Source: Sialis fuliginosa (Eukaryota > Arthropoda > Insecta > Megaloptera > Sialidae). From it: a stretch of 64,000 nucleotides of DNA. The translations under genes and the position numbers were made by a program. The first letter of the stretch is position 1. Each line of letters starts with the position of its first letter. Below are positions 33,401 through 48,230 of the stretch, piece by piece. Location: the NCBI GenBank assembly GCA_961205875.1, contig OY540812.1, positions 34,047,098 through 34,111,097 on the forward strand, given 5' to 3'. The notes below the pieces were generated by a model. The model was not told the origin of the DNA. It worked only from the letters and a program-made list of their open reading frames with translations, and did not search any database.

Positions 33401-35116
33401 ACATAAATTTAAACATAAATTTAAACATAAATTTAAACCTTAATTTAAACATAATCTTAAACATAAATTTAAATATAAACTTAAACATAAACTTAAACAT
33501 AAATTTATACATAAATTTAAACATAAATTTAAACGCAAATTTAAACATAAATTTAAACATAAAATTAAACATAAACTTAAACATAAATTTAAACATAAAT
33601 TTAAACATAAATTTAAACATAAATTTAAACATAAATTTAAATTTAAATTTAAAAATAAATTTAAACATAAATTTAAACATAAATTTAAACATAAATTTAA
33701 ACATAAATTTAAACTTAAATTTAAACATAAATTTAAACATAAATTTGAACATAAATTTAAACATAAACTTTAACATAAATTTAAATATAAACTTATACAT
33801 TAATTCAAACATAAATTTAAACATATATTTAAACATAAATTTAAACATAAATTTAAACATAAATTTGAACATAAATTTAAACATAAATTTAAATTTAAAT
33901 TTAAACATAAATTTAAACATAAATTTAAACATAAATTTAATCATAAATTAAAACATAAATTAAAACATAAATTTAAACTTAAATTTAAACATAAACTTTA
34001 ACATACATTTAAACATAAATTTAAACAAAAATTTGAACATAAATTTAAACATAAACTTAAACATAAATTAAAACATAAACTTAAACATAAATTTTAACAT
34101 AAATTTAAACATAAATTTAAACATAAATTTAAACATAAACTTAAATATAAATTAAAACATAAACTTAATCATAAATTTAAACATAAATTTAAACTTAAAT
34201 TTAAACATAAAATTAAACATAAATTTAAACATAAACTTAAACATAAATTTAAATATAAACTTAAACATGAATTCAAACATAAATTTAAACATAAATTTAA
34301 ACATAAATTTAAACATAAATTTAAACATAAATTTAAACCTTAATTTAAACATAAATTTAAACATAAATTAAAACATTAACTTAAACATAAATTTAAACAT
34401 AATTTTAAACATAAATTTAAACATAAATTTGAACATAAATTTAAACATAAACTTAAACAAAATTAAAACATAAACTTAAAGATAAATTTAAACATATATT
34501 TAAACATAAATTTAAACATAAATTTAAACATAAATTTAAACATAAATTTAAACATAAATTAAAACATAAACTTAAACATAAATTTAAACATAAATTTAAA
34601 CAAAAATTTAAACATAAATTTGAACATAAATTTAAACATAAACTTAAACATAAATTAAAACATAAACTTGAACATAAATTTAAACATAAATTTAAACATA
34701 AATTAAAACATAAATATAAACATAAAATTAAACATAAATTTAAACCTTAATTTAAACATAAATTTAAACATAAATTTAAACATAAACTTAAACATAAATT
34801 TAAATATATAAACTTAAACATAAATTCAAACATAAATTTAAACATAAATTTAAACATAAATTTAAACATAAATTTAAACATAAATTTATACCTTAATTTA
34901 AACATAATCTTAAACATAAATTTAAATATAAACTTAAACATAAATTTAAACATAAATTTATACATAAATTTAAACATAAATTTAAACGCAAATTTAAACA
35001 TAAATTTAAACATAAAATTAAACATAAACTTAAACATAAATTTAAACATAAATTTAAACTTAAATTTTAACTTAAATTTTAACATAAACTTAAACATAAA
35101 TTAAAACATAAACTTA
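30485..35116 (-). repeat. R-type 12-mer satellite block 2
   Basis: 4.6 kb of AAATTTAAACAT-type array between B1 and B2. Its variant pattern repeats that of the blocks before B3 and B4 over kilobases. Confidence 0.95.
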
Positions 35117-35457
35117 AACATAAACATAAACATAAACATAAATTAAAACATAAACATAAACATAAACATAAACATAAACATAAACATAAACATAAACATA
35201 AACATAAACATAAACATAAACATAAACATAAACATAATCATAAACATAAACATAAACATAAACATAAACATAAACATAAACATAAACATAAACATAAACA
35301 TAAACATAAACATAAACATAAACATAAACATAAACATAAACATAAACATAAACATAAACATAAACATAAACATAAACATAAACATAAACATAAACATAAA
35401 CATAAACATAAACATAAACATAAACATAAACATAAACATAAACATAAACATAAACAT
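35117..35457 (-). repeat. CATAAA hexamer arm left of spacer B2
   Basis: A (CATAAA)n array, shorter than the B1 arm by 36 bp (six hexamers), with the same marker variants. Confidence 0.93.
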
Positions 35458-35775
35458 CAATCTTTCGAAAAAGACTAGACAGATTTAGAATAAATCTAAT
35501 TGAGTCGAAATGCATCATATCACTCAAATAACATTAAATTAAGTCAAATCTAGACATTTTGACTCTAAATTTCCGATTAGCGCTGAAACTTTTCGAATTG
35601 ATTTAAAAAAAATGGTTCCAATAGACTGTTTGAAACGAATCAAGGTAATTATTAACGAATAAATACAAAATACACCGAATTAATACATATCGAGTCGATT
35701 TGTATCTAATCTGTCTTGAGGAAGATTTAATATAATTTTTTTACTATGCAAAATCGAATTGAGACGAAATGTGTT
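35458..35775 (-). repeat. Spacer B2
   Basis: A 318-bp B module that appears identical to B1 by eye. Confidence 0.9.
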
Positions 35776-36132
35776 GTTTATGTTTATGTTTATGTTTATG
35801 TTTATGTTTATGTTTATGTTTATGTTTATGTTTATGTTTATGTTTATGTTTATGTTTATGTTTATGTTTATGTTTATGTTTATGTTTATGTTTATGTTTA
35901 TGTTTATGTTTATGTTTATGTTTATGTTTATGTTTATGTTTATGTTTATGTTTATGTTTATGTTTATGTATATGTTTATGTTTATGTTTATGTTTATGTT
36001 TATGTTTAAGTTTATGTTTATGTTTATGTTTATGTTTATGTTTATGTTTAAGTTTATGTTTAAGCTTATGTTTAGTTTATGTTTTAGTTTATGTTTAAAT
36101 TTATGTTCAAGTTTATGATTAAATTTATGTTT
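35776..36132 (+). repeat. TTTATG arm right of B2
   Basis: A hexamer array and tail as right of B1, with a shorter hexamer run. Confidence 0.92.
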
Positions 36133-36142
36133 AAGTTAACTT
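36133..36142. repeat. Polarity-switch junction J6 (R type)
   Basis: AAGTTAACTT core, same flanks as J5. Confidence 0.85.
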
Positions 36143-39100
36143 ATACATAAAATTAAACATAAACATAAACATAAATTAAAACATATATTTAAACTTAAAT
36201 TTGAACATAAATTTAAACATAAACTTAAACATAAATTTAAACATAAATTTAAACATAAATTTAAACATAAATTTAAAATTAAATTTAAACATAAATTTAA
36301 ACATAAATTTAAACATAAACTTAAACATAAATTTAAATATAAACTTAAACATGAATTCAAACATAAATTTAAACATAAATTTAAACATAAATTTAAACAT
36401 AAATTTAAACATAAATTTAAACCTTAATTTAAACATAAATTTAAACATAAATTAAAACATAAACTTAAACATAAATTTAAACATAATTTTAAACATAAAT
36501 TTAAACATAAATTTGAACATAAATTTAAACATAAACTTAAACAAAATTAAAACATAAACTTAAAGATAAATTTAAACATAAATTTAAACATAAATTTAAA
36601 CATAAATTTGAACCTAAATTTAAACATAAATTTAAACATAAATTAAAACATAAACTTAAACATAAATTTAAACATAAATTTAAACAAAAATTCAAACATA
36701 AATTTGAACATAAATTTAAACATAAACTTAAACATAAATTAAAACATAAACTTAAACATAAATTTAAACATAAATTTAAACATAAATTTAAAAATAAATT
36801 TAAACATAAACTTAAACATAAATTAAAACATAAACTTAATCATAAATTTAAACATAAATTTAAACATAAATTTAAACATAAATTTAAACTTAAATTTAAA
36901 CATAAATTTAAACATAAATTTAAACATAAATTTAAACATAAATTTAAACATAAATTTAAAATTAAATTTAAACATAAATTTAAACATAAATTTAAACATA
37001 AACTTAAACATAAATTTAAATATAAACTTAAACATGAATTCAAACATAAATTTAAACATAAATTTAAACATAAATTTAAACATAAATTTAAACATAAATT
37101 TAAACCTTAAATTAAACATAAATTTAAACATAAATTAAAACATAAACTTAAACATAAATTTAAACATAATTTTAAACATAAATTTAAACATAAATTTGAA
37201 CATAAATTTAAACATAAACTTAAACAAAATTAAAACATAAACTTAAAGATAAATTTAAACATAAATTTAAACATAAATTTAAACATAAATTTAAACCTAA
37301 ATTTAAACATAAATTTAAACATAAATTAAAACATAAACTTAAACATAAATTTAAACATAAATTTAAACAAAAATTTAAACATAAATTTGAACATAAATTT
37401 AAACATAAACTTAAACATAAATTAAAACATAAACTTGAACATAAATTTAAACATAAATTAAAACATAAATTAAAACATAAATATAAACATAAAATTAAAC
37501 ATAAATTTAAACCTTAATTTAAACATAAATTTAAACATAAATTTAAACATAAATTTAAACATAAACTTAAACATAAATTTAAACATAAATTTAAACATAA
37601 ATTTAAACATATATTTAAACATAAACTTAAACATAAATTAAAACATAAACTTAATCATAAATTTAAACATAAATTTAAACATAAATTTAAACATAAATTT
37701 AAACATAAATTTAAAATTAAATTTAAACATAAATTTAAACATAAATTTAAACATAAACTTAAACATAAATTTAAATATAAACTTAAACATGAATTCAAAC
37801 ATAAATTTAAACATAAATTTAAACATAAATTTAAACATAAATTTAAACATAAATTTAAACCTTAATTTAAACATAAACTTAAACATAAATTAAAACATAA
37901 ACTTAAACATAAATTTAAACATAATTTTAAACATAAATTTAAACATAAATTTGAACATAAATTTAAACATAAACTTAAACAAAATTAAAACATAAACTTA
38001 AAGATAAATTTAAACATAAATTTAAACATAAATTTAAACATAAATTTGAACCTAAATTTAAACATAAATTTAAACATAAATTAAAACATAAACTTAAACA
38101 TAAATTTAAACATAAATTTAAACAAAAATTCAAACATAAATTTGAACATAAATTTAAACATAAACTTAAACATAAATTAAAACATAAACTTAAACATAAA
38201 TTTAAACATAAATTTAAACATAAATTTAAAAATAAATTTAAACATAAACTTAAACATAAATTAAAACATAAACTTAATCATAAATTTAAACATAAATTTA
38301 AACATAAATTTAAACATAAATTTAAACTTAAATTTAAACATAAATTTAAACATAAATTTAAACATAAATTTAAACATAAATTTAAACATAAATTTAAAAT
38401 TAAATTTAAACATAAATTTAAACATAAATTTAAACATAAACTTAAACATAAATTTAAATATAAACTTAAACATGAATTCAAACATAAATTTAAACATAAA
38501 TTTAAACATAAATTTAAACATAAATTTAAACATAAATTTAAACCTTAAATTAAACATAAATTTAAACATAAATTAAAACATAAACTTAAACATAAATTTA
38601 AACATAATTTTAAACATAAATTTAAACATAAATTTGAACATAAATTTAAACATAAACTTAAACAAAATTAAAACATAAACTTAAAGATAAATTTAAACAT
38701 AAATTTAAACATAAATTTAAACATAAATTTAAACCTAAATTTAAACATAAATTTAAACATAAATTAAAACATAAACTTAAACATAAATTTAAACATAAAT
38801 TTAAACAAAAATTTAAACATAAATTTGAACATAAATTTAAACATAAACTTAAACATAAATTAAAACATAAACTTGAACATAAATTTAAACATAAATTAAA
38901 ACATAAATTAAAACATAAATATAAACATAAAATTAAACATAAATTTAAACCTTAATTTAAACATAAATTTAAACATAAATTTAAACATAAATTTAAACAT
39001 AAAATTAAACATAAATTTAAACATAAACTTAAACATAAATTTAAACATAAATTTAAACATAAACTTAATCATAAATTTAAACATAAATTTAAACATAAAT

Positions 39101-40258
39101 TTAAACATAAATTTAAACTTAAATTTAAACATAAATTTAAACATAAATTAAAACATAAACTTAATCATAAATTTAAACATAAATTTAAACTTAAATTTAA
39201 ACATAAAATTAAACATAAATTTAAACATAAACTTAAACATAAATTTAAATATAAACTTAAACATGAATTCAAACATAAATTTAAACATAAATTTAAACAT
39301 AAATTTAAACATAAATTTAAACATAAATTTAAACCTTAATTTAAACATAAATTTAAACATAAATTAAAACATAAACTTAAACATAAATTTAAACATAATT
39401 TTAAACATAAATTTAAACATAAATTTGAACATAAATTTAAACATAAACTTAAACAAAATTAAAACATAAACTTAAAGATAAATTTAAACATATATTTAAA
39501 CATAAATTTAAACATAAATTTAAACATAAATTTAAACATAAATTTAAACATAAATTAAAACATAAACTTAAACATAAATTTAAACATAAATTTAAACAAC
39601 AATTTAAACATAAATTTGAACATAAATTTAAACATAAACTTAAACATAAATTAAAACATAAACTTGAACATAAATTTAAACATAAATTTAAACATAAATT
39701 AAAACATAAATATAAACATAAAATTAAACATAAATTTAAACCTTAATTTAAACATAAATTTAAACATAAATTTAAACATAAACTTAAACATAAATTTAAA
39801 TATATAAACTTAAACATAAATTCAAACATAAATTTAAACATAAATTTAAACATAAATTTAAACATAAATTTAAACATAAATTTATACCTTAATTTAAACA
39901 TAATCTTAAACATAAATTTAAATATAAACTTAAACATAAATTTAAACATATAAACTTAAACATAAATTCAAACATAAATTTAAACATAAATTTAAACATA
40001 AATTTAAACATAAATTTAAACATAAATTTATACCTTAATTTAAACATAATCTTAAACATAAATTTAAATATAAACTTAAACATAAATTTAAACATAAATT
40101 TATACATAAATTTAAACATAAATTTAAACGCAAATTTAAACATAAATTTAAACATAAAATTAAACATAAACTTAAACATAAATTTAAACATAAATTTAAA
40201 CTTAAATTTTAACTTAAATTTTAACATAAACTTAAACATAAATTAAAACATAAACTTA
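36143..40258 (-). repeat. R-type 12-mer satellite block 3
   Basis: 4.1 kb of AAATTTAAACAT-type array. Near 39889-40080 a 146-bp segment that includes the TATACCTTAATTT variant is tandemly duplicated; this is not seen in the neighbouring units. Confidence 0.95.
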
Positions 40259-40599
40259 AACATAAACATAAACATAAACATAAATTAAAACATAAACATA
40301 AACATAAACATAAACATAAACATAAACATAAACATAAACATAAACATAAACATAAACATAAACATAAACATAAACATAATCATAAACATAAACATAAACA
40401 TAAACATAAACATAAACATAAACATAAACATAAACATAAACATAAACATAAACATAAACATAAACATAAACATAAACATAAACATAAACATAAACATAAA
40501 CATAAACATAAACATAAACATAAACATAAACATAAACATAAACATAAACATAAACATAAACATAAACATAAACATAAACATAAACATAAACATAAACAT
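40259..40599 (-). repeat. CATAAA hexamer arm left of spacer B3
   Basis: A (CATAAA)n array with the same length and marker variants as the B2 arm. Confidence 0.93.
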
Positions 40600-40917
40600 C
40601 AATCTTTCGAAAAAGACTAGACAGATTTAGAATAAATCTAATTGAGTCGAAATGCATCATATCACTCAAATAACATTAAATTAAGTCAAATCTAGACATT
40701 TTGACTCTAAATTTCCGATTAGCGCTGAAACTTTTCGAATTGATTTAAAAAAAATGGTTCCAATAGACTGTTTGAAACGAATCAAGGTAATTATTAACGA
40801 ATAAATACAAAATACACCGAATTAATACATATCGAGTCGATTTGTATCTAATCTGTCTTGAGGAAGATTTAATATAATTTTTTTACTATGCAAAATCGAA
40901 TTGAGACGAAATGTGTT
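40600..40917 (-). repeat. Spacer B3
   Basis: A 318-bp B module, apparently identical to B1 and B2. Confidence 0.9.
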
Positions 40918-41286
40918 GTTTATGTTTATGTTTATGTTTATGTTTATGTTTATGTTTATGTTTATGTTTATGTTTATGTTTATGTTTATGTTTATGTTTA
41001 TGTTTATGTTTATGTTTATGTTTATGTTTATGTTTATGTTTATGTTTATGTTTATGTTTATGTTTATGTTTATGTTTATGTTTATGTTTATGTATATGTT
41101 TATGTTTATGTTTATGTTTATGTATATGTTTATGTTTATGTTTATGTTTATGTTTATGTTTAAGTTTATGTTTATGTTTATGTTTATGTTTATGTTTATG
41201 TTTAAGTTTATGTTTAAGCTTATGTTTAGTTTATGTTTTAGTTTATGTTTAAATTTATGTTCAAGTTTATGATTAAATTTATGTTT
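40918..41286 (+). repeat. TTTATG arm right of B3
   Basis: A hexamer array with two TATATG variants 30 bp apart (near 41093 and 41123), where the sister arms have one. This is a small local duplication. Confidence 0.92.
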
Positions 41287-41296
41287 AAGTTAACTT
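41287..41296. repeat. Polarity-switch junction J7 (R type)
   Basis: AAGTTAACTT core, same flanks as J5. Confidence 0.85.
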
Positions 41297-44200
41297 ATAC
41301 ATAAAATTAAACATAAACATAAACATAAATTAAAACATATATTTAAACTTAAATTTGAACATAAATTTAAACATAAACTTAAACATAAATTTAAACATAA
41401 ATTTAAACATAAATTTAAACATAAATTTAAAATTAAATTTAAACATAAATTTAAACATAAATTTAAACATAAACTTAAACATAAATTTAAATATAAACTT
41501 AAACATGAATTCAAACATAAATTTAAACATAAATTTAAACATAAATTTAAACATAAATTTAAACATAAATTTAAACCTTAATTTAAACATAAATTTAAAC
41601 ATAAATTAAAACATAAACTTAAACATAAATTTAAACATAATTTTAAACATAAATTTAAACATAAATTTGAACATAAATTTAAACATAAACTTAAACAAAA
41701 TTAAAACATAAACTTAAAGATAAATTTAAACATAAATTTAAACATAAATTTAAACATAAATTTGAACCTAAATTTAAACATAAATTTAAACATAAATTAA
41801 AACATAAACTTAAACATAAATTTAAACATAAATTTAAACAAAAATTCAAACATAAATTTGAACATAAATTTAAACATAAACTTAAACATAAATTAAAACA
41901 TAAACTTAAACATAAATTTAAACATAAATTTAAACATAAATTTAAAAATAAATTTAAACATAAACTTAAACATAAATTAAAACATAAACTTAATCATAAA
42001 TTTAAACATAAATTTAAACATAAATTTAAACATAAATTTAAACTTAAATTTAAACATAAATTTAAACATAAATTTAAACATAAATTTAAACATAAATTTA
42101 AACATAAATTTAAAATTAAATTTAAACATAAATTTAAACATAAATTTAAACATAAACTTAAACATAAATTTAAATATAAACTTAAACATGAATTCAAACA
42201 TAAATTTAAACATAAATTTAAACATAAATTTAAACATAAATTTAAACATAAATTTAAACCTTAAATTAAACATAAATTTAAACATAAATTAAAACATAAA
42301 CTTAAACATAAATTTAAACATAATTTTAAACATAAATTTAAACATAAATTTGAACATAAATTTAAACATAAACTTAAACAAAATTAAAACATAAACTTAA
42401 AGATAAATTTAAACATAAATTTAAACATAAATTTAAACATAAATTTAAACCTAAATTTAAACATAAATTTAAACATAAATTAAAACATAAACTTAAACAT
42501 AAATTTAAACATAAATTTAAACAAAAATTTAAACATAAATTTGAACATAAATTTAAACATAAACTTAAACATAAATTAAAACATAAACTTGAACATAAAT
42601 TTAAACATAAATTAAAACATAAATTAAAACATAAATATAAACATAAAATTAAACATAAATTTAAACCTTAATTTAAACATAAATTTAAACATAAATTTAA
42701 ACATAAATTTAAACATAAACTTAAACATAAATTTAAATATATAAACTTAAACATAAATTCAAACATAAATTTAAACATAAATTTAAACATAAATTTAAAC
42801 ATAAATTTAAACATAAATTTAAACCTTAATTTAAACATAATCTTAAACATAAATTTAAATATAAACTTAAACATAAACTTAAACATAAATTTATACATAA
42901 ATTTAAACATAAATTTAAACGCAAATTTAAACATAAATTTAAACATAAAATTAAACATAAACTTAAACATAAATTTAAACATAAATTTAAACATAAATTT
43001 AAACATAAATTTAAACATAAATTTAAATTTAAATTTAAAAATAAATTTAAACATAAATTTAAACATAAATTTAAACATAAATTTAAACATAAATTTAAAC
43101 TTAAATTTAAACATAAATTTAAACATAAATTTGAACATAAATTTAAACATAAACTTTAACATAAATTTAAATATAAACTTATACATTAATTCAAACATAA
43201 ATTTAAACATATATTTAAACATAAATTTAAACATAAATTTAAACATAAATTTGAACATAAATTTAAACATAAATTTAAATTTAAATTTAAACATAAATTT
43301 AAACATAAATTTAAACATAAATTTAATCATAAATTAAAACATAAATTAAAACATAAATTTAAACTTAAATTTAAACATAAATTAAAACATAAACTTAAAC
43401 ATACATTTAAACATAAATTTAAACAAAAATTTGAACATAAATTTAAACATAAACTTAAACATAAATTAAAACATAAACTTAAACATAAATTTTAACATAA
43501 ATTTAAACATAAATTTAAACATAAATTTAAACATAAACTTAAATATAAATTAAAACATAAACTTAATCATAAATTTAAACATAAATTTAAACTTAAATTT
43601 AAACATAAAATTAAACATAAATTTAAACATAAACTTAAACATAAATTTAAATATAAACTTAAACATGAATTCAAACATAAATTTAAACATAAATTTAAAC
43701 ATAAATTTAAACATAAATTTAAACATAAATTTAAACCTTAATTTAAACATAAATTTAAACATAAATTAAAACATAAACTTAAACATAAATTTAAACATAA
43801 TTTTAAACATAAATTTAAACATAAATTTGAACATAAATTTAAACATAAACTTAAACAAAATTAAAACATAAACTTAAAGATAAATTTAAACATATATTTA
43901 AACATAAATTTAAACATAAATTTAAACATAAATTTAAACATAAATTTAAACATAAATTAAAACATAAACTTAAACATAAATTTAAACATAAATTTAAACA
44001 AAAATTTAAACATAAATTTGAACATAAATTTAAACATAAACTTAAACATAAATTAAAACATAAACTTGAACATAAATTTAAACATAAATTTAAACATAAA
44101 TTAAAACATAAATATAAACATAAAATTAAACATAAATTTAAACCTTAATTTAAACATAAATTTAAACATAAATTTAAACATAAACTTAAACATAAATTTA

Positions 44201-44514
44201 AATATATAAACTTAAACATAAATTCAAACATAAATTTAAACATAAATTTAAACATAAATTTAAACATAAATTTAAACATAAATTTATACCTTAATTTAAA
44301 CATAATCTTAAACATAAATTTAAATATAAACTTAAACATAAATTTAAACATAAATTTATACATAAATTTAAACATAAATTTAAACGCAAATTTAAACATA
44401 AATTTAAACATAAAATTAAACATAAACTTAAACATAAATTTAAACATAAATTTAAACTTAAATTTTAACTTAAATTTTAACATAAACTTAAACATAAATT
44501 AAAACATAAACTTA
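41297..44514 (-). repeat. R-type 12-mer satellite block 4
   Basis: 3.2 kb of AAATTTAAACAT-type array. It is shorter than blocks 2 and 3 because fewer internal sub-repeats are present. Confidence 0.95.
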
Positions 44515-44825
44515 AACATAAACATAAACATAAACATAAATTAAAACATAAACATAAACATAAACATAAACATAAACATAAACATAAACATAAACATAAA
44601 CATAAACATAAACATAAACATAAACATAAACATAATCATAAACATAAACATAAACATAAACATAAACATAAACATAAACATAAACATAAACATAAACATA
44701 AACATAAACATAAACATAAACATAAACATAAACATAAACATAAACATAAACATAAACATAAACATAAACATAAACATAAACATAAACATAAACATAAACA
44801 TAAACATAAACATAAACATAAACAT
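44515..44825 (-). repeat. CATAAA hexamer arm left of spacer B4
   Basis: A (CATAAA)n array, five hexamers shorter than the B3 arm, with the same marker variants. Confidence 0.93.
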
Positions 44826-45143
44826 CAATCTTTCGAAAAAGACTAGACAGATTTAGAATAAATCTAATTGAGTCGAAATGCATCATATCACTCAAATAAC
44901 ATTAAATTAAGTCAAATCTAGACATTTTGACTCTAAATTTCCGATTAGCGCTGAAACTTTTCGAATTGATTTAAAAAAAATGGTTCCAATAGACTGTTTG
45001 AAACGAATCAAGGTAATTATTAACGAATAAATACAAAATACACCGAATTAATACATATCGAGTCGATTTGTATCTAATCTGTCTTGAGGAAGATTTAATA
45101 TAATTTTTTTACTATGCAAAATCGAATTGAGACGAAATGTGTT
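44826..45143 (-). repeat. Spacer B4
   Basis: A 318-bp B module, apparently identical to B1-B3. Confidence 0.9.
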
Positions 45144-45530
45144 GTTTATGTTTATGTTTATGTTTATGTTTATGTTTATGTTTATGTTTATGTTTATGTT
45201 TATGTTTATGTTTATGTTTATGTTTATGTTTATGTTTATGTTTATGTTTATGTTTATGTTTATGTTTATGTTTATGTTTATGTTTATGTTTATGTTTATG
45301 TTTATGTTTATGTTTATGTTTATGTTTATGTTTATGTTTATGTTTATGTTTATGTATATGTTTATGTTTATGTTTATGTTTATGTTTATGTTTAAGTTTA
45401 TGTTTATGTTTATGTTTATGTTTATGTTTATGTTTATGTTTATGTTTAAGTTTATGTTTAAGCTTATGTTTAGTTTATGTTTTAGTTTATGTTTAAATTT
45501 ATGTTCAAGTTTATGATTAAATTTATGTTT
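45144..45530 (+). repeat. TTTATG arm right of B4
   Basis: A hexamer array and R-type tail as in the sister units. Confidence 0.92.
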
Positions 45531-45540
45531 AAGTTAACTT
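45531..45540. repeat. Polarity-switch junction J8 (R type)
   Basis: AAGTTAACTT core, same flanks as J5. Confidence 0.85.
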
Positions 45541-47378
45541 ATACATAAAATTAAACATAAACATAAACATAAATTAAAACATATATTTAAACTTAAATTT
45601 GAACATAAATTTAAACATAAACTTAAACATAAATTTAAATATAAACTTAAACATAAATTCAAACATAAATTTAAACATAAATTTAAACATAAACTTAAAT
45701 ATAAATTTAAACATAAATTTAAACCTAAATTTAGACATAAATTTAAACATAAATTAAAACATAAACTTAAACATAAATTTAAACATAAATTTAAACATAA
45801 ATTTAAACATAAATTTGAACATAAATTTAAACATAAACTTATACATAAATTAAAACATAAACTTAAACATAAATTTAAACATAAATTTAAACATAAATTT
45901 AAACATAAATTTAAACATAAATTTAAACATATATTTAAACATAAATTTAAACATAAATTAAAACATAAATTAAAACATAAATTTAAACTTAAATTTAAAC
46001 ATAAATTTAAACATAAATTTGAACATAAATTTAAACATAAACTTTAACATAAATTTAAATATAAACTTAAACATTAATTCAAACATAAATTTAAACATAA
46101 ATTTAAACATAAATTTAAACATAAATTTAAACATAAATTTGAATATAAATTTAAACAAAAATTTGAACATCAATTTAAACATAAACTTAAACATAAATTA
46201 AAACATAAACTTAAACATAAATTTAAACATAAATTTAAACATAAATTTAAAAATAAATTTAAACATAAACTTAAACATAAATTAAAACATAAACTTAATT
46301 AAAAATTTAAACATAAATTTAAACATAAATTTAAACATAAATTTAAACATAAATTTAAACATAAATTTAAACATAAACTTAAACATAAATTTAAATATAA
46401 ACTTTAACATAAATTTAAACATAAATTTAAACATAAATTTAAACATAAATTTAAACTTAAATTTAAACATAAATTTAAACATAAATTTAAACATAAATTT
46501 AAACATAAATTTAAACATAAACTTAAACATAAATTAAAACATAAACTTAATTAAAAATTTAAACATAAATTTAAACATAAATTTAAACATAAATTTAAAC
46601 ATAAATTTAAACATAAATTTAAACATAAATTTAAACATAAACTTAAACATAAATTTAAATATAAACTTAAACATAAATTCAAACATAAATTTAAACATAA
46701 ATTTAAACATAAATTTAAACTTAAATTTAAACATAAATTTAAACCTTAATTTAAACATAAATTTAAACATAAATTAAAACATAAACTTAAACATAAATTT
46801 AAACATAAATTTAAACAAAAATTTAAACATAAATTTGAACATAAATTTAAACATAAACTTAAACATAAATTAAAACATAAACTTGAACATAAATTTAAAC
46901 ATAAATTTAAACATAAATTAAAACATAAATTTAAACATAAAATTAAACATAAATTTAAACCTTAATTTAAACATAAATTTTAACATAAATTTAAACAATA
47001 ATTTAAACATAAACTGAAACATAAATTTAAATATAAACTTAAACATAAATTCAAACATAAATTTAAACATAAATTTAAACATAAATTTAAACATAAATTT
47101 AAACATAAATTTAAACCTTAATTTAAACAATCTTAAACATAAATTTAAATATAAACTTAAACATAAATTTAAACATAAATTTATACATAAATTTAAACAT
47201 AAATTTATACATAAATTTAAACATAAATTTAAACACAAATTTAAACATAAATTTAAACATAAAATTAAACATGAACTTAAACATAAACTTAAACATAAAT
47301 TTAAACATAAATTTTAACTTAAATTTTAACTTAAATTTTAACATAAACTTAAACATAAATTAAAACATAAACTTAAAC
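45541..47378 (-). repeat. R-type 12-mer satellite block 5
   Basis: 1.8 kb of AAATTTAAACAT-type array, more diverged from blocks 2-4 than they are from each other. It has an internal repeat whose markers lie at 46282 and 46534 (TTAATTAAAAATTT). Confidence 0.93.
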
Positions 47379-47912
47379 AAAAACATAAACATAAACAAAC
47401 ATAAACATAAACATAAACATAAACATAAACATAAACATAAACATAAACATAAACATAAACATAAACATAAACATAAACATAAACATAAACATAAACATAA
47501 ACATAAACATAAACATAAACATAAACATAAACATAAACATAAACATAAACATAAACATAAACATAAACATAAACATAAACATAAACATAAACATAAACAT
47601 AAACATAAACATAAACATAAACATAATCATAAACATAAGCATAAACATAAACATAAACATAAACATAAACATAAACATAAACATAAACATAAACATAAAC
47701 ATAAACATAAACATAAACATAAACATAAACATAAACATAAACATAAACATAAACATAAACATAAACATAAAGATAAAGATAAACATAAACATAAACATAC
47801 ACATAAACATAAACATAAACATAAACATAAACATAAACATAAACATAAACATAAACATAAACATAAACATAAACTTAAACTTAAACATAAATTTAAACAT
47901 AAACATAAACAT
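47379..47912 (-). repeat. CATAAA hexamer arm left of spacer B5
   Basis: The longest CATAAA arm in the window, about 530 bp, with single variants (CATAAG near 47638, AGATAA doublet near 47770, CACATA near 47800) and a short 12-mer-like patch near 47873-47895. Confidence 0.93.
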
Positions 47913-48230
47913 CAATCTTTCGAAAAAGACTAGACAGATTTAAAATAAATCGAATTGAGTCGAAGTGCATCATATCACTCAAATAACATCAAATTAAGTC
48001 AAATCTAGACTTTTTGACTCTAAATTTCCGATTAGCGCTGAAACTTTTCGAATTGATTTAAAAAAATTGTTTCCAATAGACAGTTTGAAACGAATCAAGA
48101 TAATTATAAACGAATAAATACAAAATACACCGAATTATTACAAATCGAGTCGATTTGTATCTAATCTGTCTTGAGGAAGATTTAATATAATTTTTTTTCT
48201 ATGCAAAATCGAATCGAGACGAAATGTGTT
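47913..48230 (-). repeat. Spacer B5, border copy
   Basis: A 318-bp B module with private substitutions relative to B1-B4, including an intact ACAAATCGA-G-TCGATTTGT dyad where B1-B4 have ACATATCGA. R-type satellite lies on its left and an L-type arm with links on its right, so it marks the R-to-L border. Confidence 0.9.
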
